Shown piece by piece: positions 48,872 to 56,934 of a stretch of DNA of 64,000 nucleotides (the stretch's first letter is position 1; each line of letters opens with the position of its first letter). A program made the position numbers and the translations under genes. The stretch lies in the NCBI GenBank assembly GCA_018335195.1, contig JAGXKN010000012.1, positions 1 to 64,000 on the forward strand. The letters are read 5' to 3'. This stretch comes from Desulfobacterales bacterium (GTDB lineage Bacteria; Desulfobacterota; Desulfobacteria; Desulfobacterales; Desulfosalsimonadaceae). The notes under the pieces were generated by a model. The model was not told where the DNA came from and did no database searches. It was given only the letters and a program-made list of their open reading frames with translations.

Positions 48872-49738
48872 TCAGCCGTTTTTCAGACTCTGGCGGATAT
48901 AATCGGCAAACACGGTAACCGCCTCGTTGGCCGGAGAAGCTGATACGTGCAGGGAGATCTCCACCCCGGGTAGGGGCGGCAGCCCCTCTGCAGTCCTTAT
49001 GATCCGCATGTTCGGAGAAATGGTATTTTTAGTTACCACAGTAATGGCCATTGCCGATGCAACAACCGCGCGAATGCCCGCAAGGCCACGGCTGGAGCAC
49101 ACCAGGCGCCACCTTCGTCCGGCGGCCTGCAGGGCCTGGATCGCAGATTCTCGAAATACGCACAGGCCGTCTGGAAACAGCGCCAGGGGCAGGGGATCTT
49201 CATCATGAAGCCGGCACCCGTCTGCCTCTGCCCACACCAATTGTTCCCGTCTGATGACCTCGCCGCCCGGGGATTGGGGCTGCCGGGTGGTCACCGCCAT
49301 GTCCACCTCCCCGTCGCTTAAAAGCCGCAGCAGATCCACGCTTAACTCGCAACACACCTCCAGGGAGATCCGCGGGTAAAGCGAGCCGAACCCGGATAAC
49401 ACCATCGGCAGCAAGTAGGCCGCATAATCGTCCGGGATGCCCAGGCGGACCCGGCCCTTGACTTCCGGGTCCCCGATTTCGGCCATGACCGTGTCGTTTA
49501 TTTTCAGGATCTGCCTGGCATAGTCCAGCATGATCCGCCCGCTGTCTGTAAGTCCCACCCCGCCCTTATTCCGGGTCAGCAACAGTTTGCCAAGGTTCTG
49601 CTCAAGGCGCCGGACCTGCATGCTTACGGCAGACTGGGTGCGGTTGAGCCGGGATGCGGCCCGGGTGAAGCTTCTTGATTCCGCCACCGCCACAAAAGCC
49701 CTGAGCAGATGAATTTCCAGGTCCGGGTTGTATATCAT
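48872..49738 (-). CDS. LysR-family transcriptional regulator
   Basis: 288 residues: a winged helix-turn-helix (about 5-64; LHLLRAFVAVAESRSFTRAASRLNRTQSAVS) quoted only to mark its place, then a LysR substrate-binding domain (about 90-285). It is divergent from the DMT permease gene across 232 bases. In this arrangement LysR proteins usually control the neighbour in response to its substrate (inference). The effector is unknown. Confidence 0.9.
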   Translation of the reverse strand: MIYNPDLEIHLLRAFVAVAESRSFTRAASRLNRTQSAVSMQVRRLEQNLGKLLLTRNKGGVGLTDSGRIMLDYARQILKINDTVMAEIGDPEVKGRVRLGIPDDYAAYLLPMVLSGFGSLYPRISLEVCCELSVDLLRLLSDGEVDMAVTTRQPQSPGGEVIRREQLVWAEADGCRLHDEDPLPLALFPDGLCVFRESAIQALQAAGRRWRLVCSSRGLAGIRAVVASAMAITVVTKNTISPNMRIIRTAEGLPPLPGVEISLHVSASPANEAVTVFADYIRQSLKNG

Positions 49739-49970
49739 GGGATCAGTCGCCTTGCATTTTTTATCAGGCCGGTAGCCCGGGTCTTCCAGTTATGTTCCGC
49801 GTTTAGTGTAGGCCGGGATGCCTTTCTGATGCAAGCCTAAAGCGCGGGCGCCGGTTTCTGTGATTCATCAATTTCCGTGATAGGTCCATCACAACAATTC
49901 GTTAGCCAGCGGGATTTCGGTGCATTACATCGTCCACAGGAAAAATTTTTAAGGAATAAGGAGGCGATAT

Positions 49971-50906
49971 ATGCACAAGCAGCAGGGCAATGCGGGGATC
50001 CCGGCAAATGATGCGCGGATGCTTCTGGTCATCCATTTCTGGGGCCTGACGTTTCTTTTTACCAAGCTGGGACTGGAAAGCCTGGATCCGCTTTCTTTTG
50101 CTCATCTGCGCGTTGCCAGTGCGGTCCTGGCGCTTGTTCTCATGGCTGCGGTCAATGCCCGGCAGCACGGACCGGTGCAACTCGATTTCAATGATCATTT
50201 GCTTGCAGCAGGACTCGGGCTCCTGGGCATGGCCTGCTTTCCGTTCTGCTTTAGCCTGGCCATGAACCATACCTCTGCGGCAAATGCCGGCCTGATATTC
50301 GGCACCACGCCGGTGGCCGTGGCTTTTATCAGCAGCCTGCTCGGACTGGAGCGTCTGGAGGCAAGGCAATGGCAGGGACTTGTTCTTTCCTTTGCCGGCA
50401 TTGCCGTAATCCTGGTGCCCCGGGAAATCGATTTCTCCCTGGAAACGATTCGCGGCGACTTGCTGATGGTCGGGGCCATGCTGAACTGGGCCCTGTATAC
50501 CGTAATCAATCGGTTTGTCCGAAGCGATCGATCCGGGCTGCAGTTTACGGCTTACGGCTCTTTGTGGGGGATTGCCGGGCTGACGCTGCTGAGCTTAAAC
50601 GACTTGGCCGTCCTGCCGGTGGCCCGGATCAGTTTCGTGTCCTGGATGGGCGGGTTGTGCGCCGGCATTCTGGGCACGGCCATATCCTATGTGATCTGGA
50701 ACAACACGGTGCAAACCATCGGTCCGGCCCGGACGGCCGTGTACCTGAACCTGGTGCCGCTGATCGCCGCAATCAGCGGATTTATCATTTTGCATGAATC
50801 TTTGGGATGGCCGCATTTGCTGGCTGCCGGCATGATCATCCCGGGGGTTTTCATGACGCGCCGTAGTGCCCCGGGCACGGGCCGGCCGGAAGGGGTGGAT
50901 GAGTAA
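49971..50906 (+). CDS. EamA/DMT-family permease
   Basis: 311 residues with about ten transmembrane helices formed by two EamA repeats (about 15-150 and 165-300). LGIFGTA-like loops appear as GILGTAISYVIWNNTVQTIG in the second repeat. Family members export amino acids, nucleosides or other small metabolites. AAGGAGG lies 7 bases before the ATG. The divergent LysR gene is the likely regulator. Confidence 0.88.
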   Translation: MHKQQGNAGIPANDARMLLVIHFWGLTFLFTKLGLESLDPLSFAHLRVASAVLALVLMAAVNARQHGPVQLDFNDHLLAAGLGLLGMACFPFCFSLAMNHTSAANAGLIFGTTPVAVAFISSLLGLERLEARQWQGLVLSFAGIAVILVPREIDFSLETIRGDLLMVGAMLNWALYTVINRFVRSDRSGLQFTAYGSLWGIAGLTLLSLNDLAVLPVARISFVSWMGGLCAGILGTAISYVIWNNTVQTIGPARTAVYLNLVPLIAAISGFIILHESLGWPHLLAAGMIIPGVFMTRRSAPGTGRPEGVDE

Positions 50907-50907
50907 A

Positions 50908-51639
50908 TCAGGTATGCGAGAGGTCCCGGCCATTGCCCGGATCCGGCAGCCCGTCAATAATGGTTTTTGCCCGGGCAGCCGCCCGGTCCATGGGATCCGG
51001 GGAGCGGAGCAGATCGGTATCCGGCAGGGGGCGGGACCGGAGAAAGTCATGGATCTCGCGGGAAACCCGCGCCAGGTGCCGGGTCTTTTTTTCCGGGGTG
51101 ATGGCTTTTTCCCCTTGGAGTTTTCTGCCGCCTTCCATGAACCCTTCCGGGAAGTACCAGTCCTTAAACCAAGTCGCCCCGTGCTGAAACAGGATGTAGC
51201 CCAGTCGGGTGGCCGCCGCCGGGGCGTCGCGTTCAAGGGCCTTTGCGGTTTCCGGATCGCCTTCATAGGCCACAAAAATCCGGCCGCCGGCCGGGACAGC
51301 CCCCAGCAGCATTTGGATCAGGCGGCATTCCAACTCAGAGTCAAAAAATGCAAAGGATTGATCGCCCATCACAAGTGGGTTTTGAATGTTGTATAATTCC
51401 GCCCACGGCAGAAATGTGTCCCCGTGTCCCGGGAAAAGCGTGGCATGCATCAGCCGGCAGTCATCCCGGCCGGCCTGAAAATGCAGCGTCATGTTGCGCT
51501 CCGCCTCGAACCGCCCCTTGCGGATGCCATGGGCATACAGCGTTCCCCCCGCTAATTCGACACCTGCTGAAATCCGGTCAAGGAGGCCGGACAGGGTCGC
51601 GACGGTTTGGTTTGGGCTGTTGGGGGCTTTTGTCGACAT
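50908..51639 (-). CDS. Conserved hypothetical protein
   Basis: 243 residues, soluble, with no signal peptide. It has a conserved-looking core: PGHGDTFLPWAELYNIQNPL, GDQSFAFFDSELECRLIQML and GRIFVAYEGDPETAKAL. This alternating strand-helix pattern with an acidic cluster could be an alpha/beta nucleotide- or acyl-binding fold. It resembles DUF1122 proteins in memory, but I cannot confirm that. ATG 51639, with AAGGA upstream, is preferred to one 20 codons earlier. It is convergent with the DMT permease gene, 1 base apart. Confidence 0.7.
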   Translation of the reverse strand: MSTKAPNSPNQTVATLSGLLDRISAGVELAGGTLYAHGIRKGRFEAERNMTLHFQAGRDDCRLMHATLFPGHGDTFLPWAELYNIQNPLVMGDQSFAFFDSELECRLIQMLLGAVPAGGRIFVAYEGDPETAKALERDAPAAATRLGYILFQHGATWFKDWYFPEGFMEGGRKLQGEKAITPEKKTRHLARVSREIHDFLRSRPLPDTDLLRSPDPMDRAAARAKTIIDGLPDPGNGRDLSHT

Positions 51640-51841
51640 TTCGTCAATCCTTCCATGATTGGCTCTCTGTATCCATAATAATTCCCGGAAACGGGCCAAT
51701 CAAAGAATCATTTCCGATTCCGGGCGGGTACCCGGGCATTGCGCAATTCCGGGAAATCCAGTGGCGTCTGCCCGGTTGATGCCTGTGCGGCGATATTTTA
51801 CGATAAATTGCCGGGGCGGATGATTACCAAGAGGGGCCGCA

Positions 51842-52351
51842 TTATTCAAGCAGAATCCGGGCGCCCTTGTAATGCGCTTTCCAGTATTTACTATCCAGGT
51901 CATCGATTCTCACGGCGCCCCCTGGAGACGGGGAATGGATGAATCGGTTTTGACCGATGTATATGCCCACGTGACTCGGGGACAAAATGGTGCCCAGCCA
52001 TTTCCATTTTTTGAAAAATACCAGGTCCCCTTTTTTCAGGTTTGACCGGGAGACCTCGTATCCCGAACGGAATTGCTGCGTGGAAGTCCTTGGAACCGCA
52101 AAACCCGCCTGCCTGTAGACGAATTGAACAAAGCCCGAGCAGTCGAAACCGCCCGGGGACTCTTCTTTCCATTGATACGGGGTGTTTCTATGCTGCAGCG
52201 CGATATTGACGATATCCTTTCTTACCACAGGGCTGACATGGATTCCGGGTTGGGGTCGAAAAGCGGTGCATCCGCCGGAAAAAAGCAGACAAATCATCAA
52301 AAGTGCGGCCAAAATACCGATCCGGACGGATTCGGAAAAAGGGGTCGTCAC
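51842..52351 (-). CDS. NlpC/P60-family cell-wall hydrolase, lipoprotein
   Basis: 169 residues from a GTG start. The signal sequence IGILAALLMICLLFSGGC ends in a lipobox (SGGC). The NlpC/P60 domain has the catalytic cysteine in GGFDCSGFVQFVYR, the histidine in SPSHVGIYIG and a third polar residue (FIHSPSP). These peptidases cut peptidoglycan stem peptides. The frame is open to ATG 52456, which would put about 50 residues before the signal peptide. AAGGGA before the GTG and the shorter n-region favour the GTG. Confidence 0.85.
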   Translation of the reverse strand: MTTPFSESVRIGILAALLMICLLFSGGCTAFRPQPGIHVSPVVRKDIVNIALQHRNTPYQWKEESPGGFDCSGFVQFVYRQAGFAVPRTSTQQFRSGYEVSRSNLKKGDLVFFKKWKWLGTILSPSHVGIYIGQNRFIHSPSPGGAVRIDDLDSKYWKAHYKGARILLE

Positions 52352-52489
52352 TGTCCCTTGCCTGCTGCGGGTTCCTGCGGATACAGACCGCCGGTCCGGG
52401 TTTTTTTTAAACACCGTATAGACCCGTATTCCGCTCTTGGTCTTGAAGTGCGCCATTGTTCAATTGGTCCTGGGCGGCCGGTTCAAGGG

Positions 52490-53080
52490 TCAACAGGGCT
52501 CCTCCCGGCCGGTTTTTATCAGCGTGATCAGATTGTTTAGAATCCGTGCGGTCAAGCCCCAGATAATATCGTTTCCGTATCTGTACAGATCGCTTTCGAA
52601 CGCCAGGCCTTTCCAGTTGTAAGTGCCGTAGGCGTGCGTATCCGGGTCGAGCAGACGGGAAAACGGAATGATGATCAGGCGTTCCACCTCCCTGGGGTCG
52701 GGCCGGAATTCATACGGGTAGGGGATACTGCCGATAAAAGGGGTAATTTGGTAGCTCGATGACACGGTCTGCTGGGTGCTCAATGCGCCCCACACCTCAA
52801 CGTGTTCCGGTTTTACGCCGATTTCCTCCCGGGTCTCTCTTAACGCGGTCTCCAAGTCGTCGCTGTCCGCTTCCTCTTTTCCGCCCCCGGGAAATGAAAT
52901 CTGGTCGCCATGAACCCCCGGATAATCAGGTCGCTTCATAAAAACCAAAGACAGCCCCTCCGGGACCGGGTAAAACGGAATCAGCACCGATGCCGGTTTC
53001 CGTCCGGGCGCCGGCTGGTGCCGCGGCTGATGCTTTGCCAGTACATCTCTGATTTCCGTCTTGCGATATTCCGTTTTCAA
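52490..53080 (-). CDS. Nudix hydrolase, CoA pyrophosphatase-like
   Basis: 196 residues. The CoA-type lead-in HGDQISFPGG is followed by the Nudix box GGKEEADSDDLETALRETRE with EEIG after it. Such enzymes cut coenzyme A or its esters to phosphopantetheine and adenosine 3',5'-bisphosphate. A TTG at 53080 with GGAGGGG about 9 bases upstream is the best start; in-frame ATGs at 53122 and 53146 have weaker sites. It is upstream of, and co-directional with, the NlpC/P60 gene. Confidence 0.85.
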   Translation of the reverse strand: MKTEYRKTEIRDVLAKHQPRHQPAPGRKPASVLIPFYPVPEGLSLVFMKRPDYPGVHGDQISFPGGGKEEADSDDLETALRETREEIGVKPEHVEVWGALSTQQTVSSSYQITPFIGSIPYPYEFRPDPREVERLIIIPFSRLLDPDTHAYGTYNWKGLAFESDLYRYGNDIIWGLTARILNNLITLIKTGREEPC

Positions 53081-53335
53081 TCTCTTGTCCCCTCCGGTTT
53101 CGTGAACTGTCGCACAGAGCATAAAACACAACCGGACCACAATCAAGACTTCTCAATTGGCACCTGCTGCCCGGTATAGGCCATTTACGGGCAACAGCCC
53201 CGAATCATGTTTGATCCCGCTGCCAGGGATATACGGCGAAAACGAAAATCTTCTGCCGGAACAACCCGGCTCATCCGGTTTATCCGGGCTGGGGGCATAA
53301 TCGCGGCCGGAAATGAAAAAGAGGCGACAACTTCC

Positions 53336-53365
53336 TTGACATGGATTCGGCCGGCGGCATACATT
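53336..53365 (+). promoter_or_regulatory. Sigma-70-like promoter in front of the truncated AOR gene
   Basis: A perfect TTGACA is followed after 18 bases by TACATT (4 of 6). The predicted start point near 53372 coincides with the place where AOR-like coding sequence begins. Confidence 0.45.
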
Positions 53366-53417
53366 AACTAGACGTGGAATCCAAGCAGCCGGAGTCCGGG
53401 GCGAACTGGGAGCTGTC

Positions 53418-54560
53418 ATGGGCGCCAAGGGCCTCAAGGCGGTACTAGTCAACACCGAGGGCAAATCACCGGATGCCGTGGCAGATCCCGAAGCTTTCCA
53501 GAAAGCGGCCAAAACCCTGGCCCGGGCCATACAGAAAAATTCCTTCACCGGCCAGACGCTGCCGGAGCTGGGCACGGCCGGGTTGGTTTCGGCAATGAAC
53601 TCCCTGGGGGCGTTTCCCAGCTTCAATGCCACCCAGGGCGTGTTTACGGGATGGGAAAAAATCAGCGGCGAAACCATGGCCGAGGTGATCCGGAAGCGGG
53701 GCGGCAAGAACAAGCACCGGGGCTGTTCCCAGTGCATTATCCAGTGTTCCAATGAATACGTGGACGACAAGGGCGATTACATGAACGCCTCGCTGGAATA
53801 CGAAACCATCTGGTCCATGGGCGGCATGACCGGGATTGATGATCTGGACACCATCGCCCGGCTTGATTTTCTCTGCGACGACATCGGCCTGGATACCATG
53901 AACACCGGCATCGCCATGGCTGTTGCCATGGATGCCGGCTACAAGTCCTTTGGCGACGCCCGGGCCGCTATTGACATGCTCGAGGAAATCGCAGCCGGCA
54001 CCGAGATGGGCGTGATTCTGGGCAACGGTCCGGCGGCGGTGGGAAGGCACTTCAGCCATCACCGCATTCCCGCAGTCAAGGGCCAGGGGATTGCGGCCTA
54101 TGATCCCCGGGGCATGCAGGGAAACGGGGTTACCTATGCCACCTCCACCATGGGGGCGGACCACACAGCCGGCAACCTCATCGGCCAATACCTGGGCAAA
54201 CAGCTTGATCCCCTGTCAGCCGAAGGCCAGGTCGAGGCCTCCCGTTCGGCCCAGATTGCCATGGCGGCTCTGGATTGCACGGGTCTGTGCATGCTGGCTG
54301 CCAGTGCGCTGAACTCGCCGGATGCGGCCGAGGCCATGGTCAGCCTGCTCAGCGCAAAAACCGGCACATCCCTGGGCAAAGATGTCATGACCGAGATGGG
54401 CAAACGGATGCTGAAAACCGAGCGGGAGTTTAACAGGCGAGCGGGCATCACCCGCGAGGACGACCGTTTGCCCCGTTTTTTCCGGGAAGAGCCGCTGCCG
54501 CCGCACAACAGGGTGTTTCTGGAGGAAGACGAAGACCTGGATCATGTTTATAATTTTTAG
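53418..54560 (+). pseudogene. Aldehyde:ferredoxin oxidoreductase, N-terminal domain missing
   Basis: 380 residues matching domains 2 and 3 of the tungsten enzyme AOR. Iron-sulfur ligands CSQCIIQC and the fourth cysteine in LDCTGLCML are present. The same frame is AOR-like from about 53376 (GIQAAGVRGELGAVMGAKGL), but upstream of that I see no trace of the roughly 200-residue domain 1 that holds the tungstopterin. Full enzymes have about 600 residues. The in-frame ATG at 53418, with GGGAG 5 bases before it, could still yield a truncated protein. Without domain 1 an active oxidoreductase is very unlikely. A MoaD-like gene follows. Confidence 0.75.
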
Positions 54561-54601
54561 GCGAGGGATAAAATGTTTGTCAGTGCTCTTATTGAATCCG
54601 G

Positions 54602-54841
54602 ATGATCACTGTCACCGTTTACTTCTATGGAACGCTGCCGCGGCGGTTTGCAGGCTACGATCCGCAGCAGGGATACACAGTGGCGCTTCGGCAGGGAGCC
54701 GATATTTCAAACCTGCTCGGGCATTTAGGGCTTGCCCGTGAGAAGGTCGCACCTGTCATAAACGGCATAACCGCGGATCATTGCCGAAAGCTGGCAGACG
54801 GAGACCGGGTGCGCCTGTTTCAGCCGGTCCAGGGGGGATAG
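54602..54841 (+). CDS. MoaD/ThiS-family small sulfur carrier-like protein
   Basis: 79 residues with a ubiquitin-like beta-grasp pattern and the C-terminal Gly-Gly (QPVQGG) that is thiocarboxylated in MoaD/ThiS. It may supply sulfur for the pyranopterin of tungsten or molybdenum enzymes. Genes of this type often accompany AOR genes, and a truncated one lies 41 bases upstream. The Shine-Dalgarno is poor. Confidence 0.8.
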   Translation: MITVTVYFYGTLPRRFAGYDPQQGYTVALRQGADISNLLGHLGLAREKVAPVINGITADHCRKLADGDRVRLFQPVQGG

Positions 54842-54877
54842 CCCGGGCATAGACCAATACATCGCAGGCAGGTTCCA

Positions 54878-55570
54878 ATGGATCGCAACAACCATTATGT
54901 GATTCGGTATGAATTTTCTTTCCACAGCGGAAATCAACAGGAATTCGAAGTGGTGCTCGATAAGGCCACCTTGTCGCTGGTGAATTTCAGCTGCAAGTCC
55001 AAACCCGACTGGACGAAACTCCTGCATAAACAATGCAGCTGCTGTTCTTTAAGTGAAGATCGACATCCCTACTGCCCCATTGCCGTGAATATCGCAGAGC
55101 TTGTGGATAACTTTAAGGGGCGGCTTTCCACTGAAAAATGCCGGGTCAAGTGCGTAACCCCGGAACGCACTTACAGCAAGGACACCCGGGTTCAGGAGGG
55201 CCTTTATTCGATCCTGGGCATTGTGATGGCCACCAGCGACTGCCCGGTCATGAACTTTTATAAACCCATGGCCCGGTTTCACCTGCCGTTTTCCACCGCC
55301 GAGGAGACGCTTTTCCGCTCCGCGTCCGTCTATCTCCTGCAACAGTACTTTGAACACAAGCGCGGCGGTCAGCCGGATCTTGAAATGGCGCACTTGAGCA
55401 GCCGGCTGCAGATGGTGCAGGATGTCAACACCGGTATTATCGCCCGGATCCGGAGTGTTAGCGTAAAGGATGCGGATGCCAATGCGGTTATCATCCTCGA
55501 TTCCTTTTCCAAACTTTTGGAGATGGCAATTGAGGACAGGCTTTCCTCCCTGGAATACCTGTTCCCGTAG
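54878..55570 (+). CDS. Conserved hypothetical protein with a cysteine cluster (DUF6901-like)
   Basis: 230 residues, soluble. The N-terminal beta-rich part (YVIRYEFSFHSGNQQEFEVV) leads to a CSCCSLSEDRHPYCP cluster (about residues 48-62) that could bind a metal. The C-terminal half is helical and ends MAIEDRLSSLEYLF. I recall similar proteins labelled DUF6901 in Desulfobacterota but could not check. It is co-directional with the MoaD-like gene, 36 bases after it. The function is unknown. Confidence 0.7.
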   Translation: MDRNNHYVIRYEFSFHSGNQQEFEVVLDKATLSLVNFSCKSKPDWTKLLHKQCSCCSLSEDRHPYCPIAVNIAELVDNFKGRLSTEKCRVKCVTPERTYSKDTRVQEGLYSILGIVMATSDCPVMNFYKPMARFHLPFSTAEETLFRSASVYLLQQYFEHKRGGQPDLEMAHLSSRLQMVQDVNTGIIARIRSVSVKDADANAVIILDSFSKLLEMAIEDRLSSLEYLFP

Positions 55571-55593
55571 GGGTCAAGAGCAGACTTGACCCC
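55570..55593. other. Hairpin GGGGTCAAG / CTTGACCCC
   Basis: A perfect 9-base stem with a 6-base loop begins at the last base of the stop codon of the preceding gene and ends 9 bases before the stop of the convergent porin pseudogene. There is no T-run, so termination by it is uncertain. A diverged relative of the same sequence is at about 60773-60793. Confidence 0.5.
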
Positions 55594-55601
55594 CGGCTCA
55601 T

Positions 55602-56330
55602 TTAAAAATTTACTGAAACGCCAACGCCTCCGAAGAGGTCTGCGTCCTGATCCGGCAGCACATCCTTGTCAAAGTTATCAGCCCAGGCCAGAAAAGCGCT
55701 CATCTCTACCGCCCCGGTGACTGGATAGGAACAATCAACGGAAAGCAGGTATTCATGAAAACCACCGTCTTTTCCGGCGCTGGCATCCTCGCCGGCAAAG
55801 TCCGCTTATGCCCCGCGCCCAAGGCGAATCCTGTTGTCAAAATTATAGTCATAGCCGAGAGACGCATTGATATAATAATCTTCTACTTCATCAAAATCAT
55901 AATATCCGGTAATACCGGCGGAAAAACCGGCCATCAATTCCATGGACATTCCCAGAAATCCTTCCCGGGTTCCGTCTGCCCCGGCGGGAAACAGGTATTC
56001 GATGTATCCAAGACGCACATCAACCGGATCCAGGGAAAATCCATATGACAAGGTCAAATCAAGCTCGGAAAACTCCCCGCTATCGAGCGTATTATCATAA
56101 TCGTCTATATCCATGTTGCCCCAGATATTTATGCCGAAACCGTCCGATGCCACGTCTATGTAGGGCTGGGCCACCATTCCGTCATTGAAGGTAATTCACC
56201 GCCACACGTAGGCAGAATCAAAATCAACGCCCCCGGTGACATCTGCGGTATAAGCAGTTTTTGAAATCCCGCCCGAGGCTGTCAACACCAGCATCAATCC
56301 TGTTAAAATCAACAGCACGCTTTTTTTCAT
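55602..56330 (-). pseudogene. Outer-membrane porin-like protein (TorF/TIGR02001-like) with two in-frame stops
   Basis: A 243-codon frame with good AGGAGG and ATG (56330) and a signal peptide (MKKSVLLILTGLMLVLTASG). Beta-barrel strands begin VTGGVDFDSAYVWR. The frame is broken by TGA at 56196-56198 (where GGA would give the family-like YVWRGITFNDG) and by TAA at 55806-55808. It continues in the same frame to a natural end, GGVGVSVNF then stop. No frameshift is needed. Such porins are often near amtB-glnK in proteobacteria (recalled), as here. Either a recent pseudogene or sequence errors. Confidence 0.75.
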
Positions 56331-56720
56331 TTCCTGTTCCTCCTGATAATGTTGTGTAAGAAAATTCGAAGAGTCCGATGTCTTTTTCCAGAGCCAGAAG
56401 CGTGTCATTAACGATGAAATTGCCGAATTAAATTTATTGCTTTTATCCTCGGACCGTTATAAAGATTTTCGTTAAAGGGATGATAAAAGACAATATAAAT
56501 TTTTTACATTTTTGCACCGCCGCAACACACAGCTTTGTTATCCGCAAACCAAAAAAATTCGACCGCCATCCTTTTTCGCACAAATATGGATCCCTGTTTT
56601 ACGAGCAGCATAGGCTTGCCTGCAGCCGACTCTTCTTCCGCTCATTTTTCAAATTCAGCCGGCAACGAATAGACCGCTTTGTTAAATGCATATAATTTCA
56701 AAGCGGAAAAATGTAACTTA

Positions 56721-56749
56721 CAAAAATGTAAATAAAATTTACATTTTTG
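56721..56749. promoter_or_regulatory. Perfect palindrome CAAAAATGTAAAT-3-ATTTACATTTTTG
   Basis: 13-base arms are identical and inverted around a 3-base spacer. An overlapping shorter palindrome, TGTAACTTACA, is at 56712-56722. It lies 80 bases upstream of the sigma-54 promoter of amtB, a place suited to an activator or repressor site. Confidence 0.6.
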
Positions 56750-56828
56750 TTTTCTGTGTCCACGGTCTGAAAAATTCCCAAAATAATAACCTTTTTATTT
56801 TATAGGAAGAATCAGGTTGTGTAAAAAA

Positions 56829-56844
56829 TGGCATGCAAGTTGCT
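56829..56844 (+). promoter_or_regulatory. Sigma-54 promoter of amtB
   Basis: TGGCATGCAAGTTGCT fits the -24/-12 consensus TGGCAYRNNNNTTGCW at every fixed position. The start point would be near 56856, about 80 bases before the amtB ATG. Nitrogen-limitation control through an NtrC-type activator is expected. Confidence 0.85.
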
Positions 56845-56934
56845 TTTCAAGACCAGACGAGGGAAAGGATTGTGAAGGTACCGACAACAAAAAATCAGTC
56901 TAATGTCAAAACTTGATGTAAAAGGAGCCGGAAA

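Larger units (their letters stand above)
56331..56934. other. Gene-free regulatory interval between the porin pseudogene and amtB
   Basis: About 600 bases, AT-rich compared with the genes on either side. It holds the sigma-54 promoter, a perfect palindrome and several TTACATTTTTG half-sites (for example 56495-56508). An open frame at 56480-56695 has no family resemblance and no Shine-Dalgarno, and is not taken as a gene. Confidence 0.6.

Noticed and set aside
56196-56198. UGA in the porin gene as a selenocysteine or readthrough codon
   Set aside because: No SECIS-like hairpin was seen after it, the family has glycine there, and a second stop (TAA at 55806) breaks the same frame.
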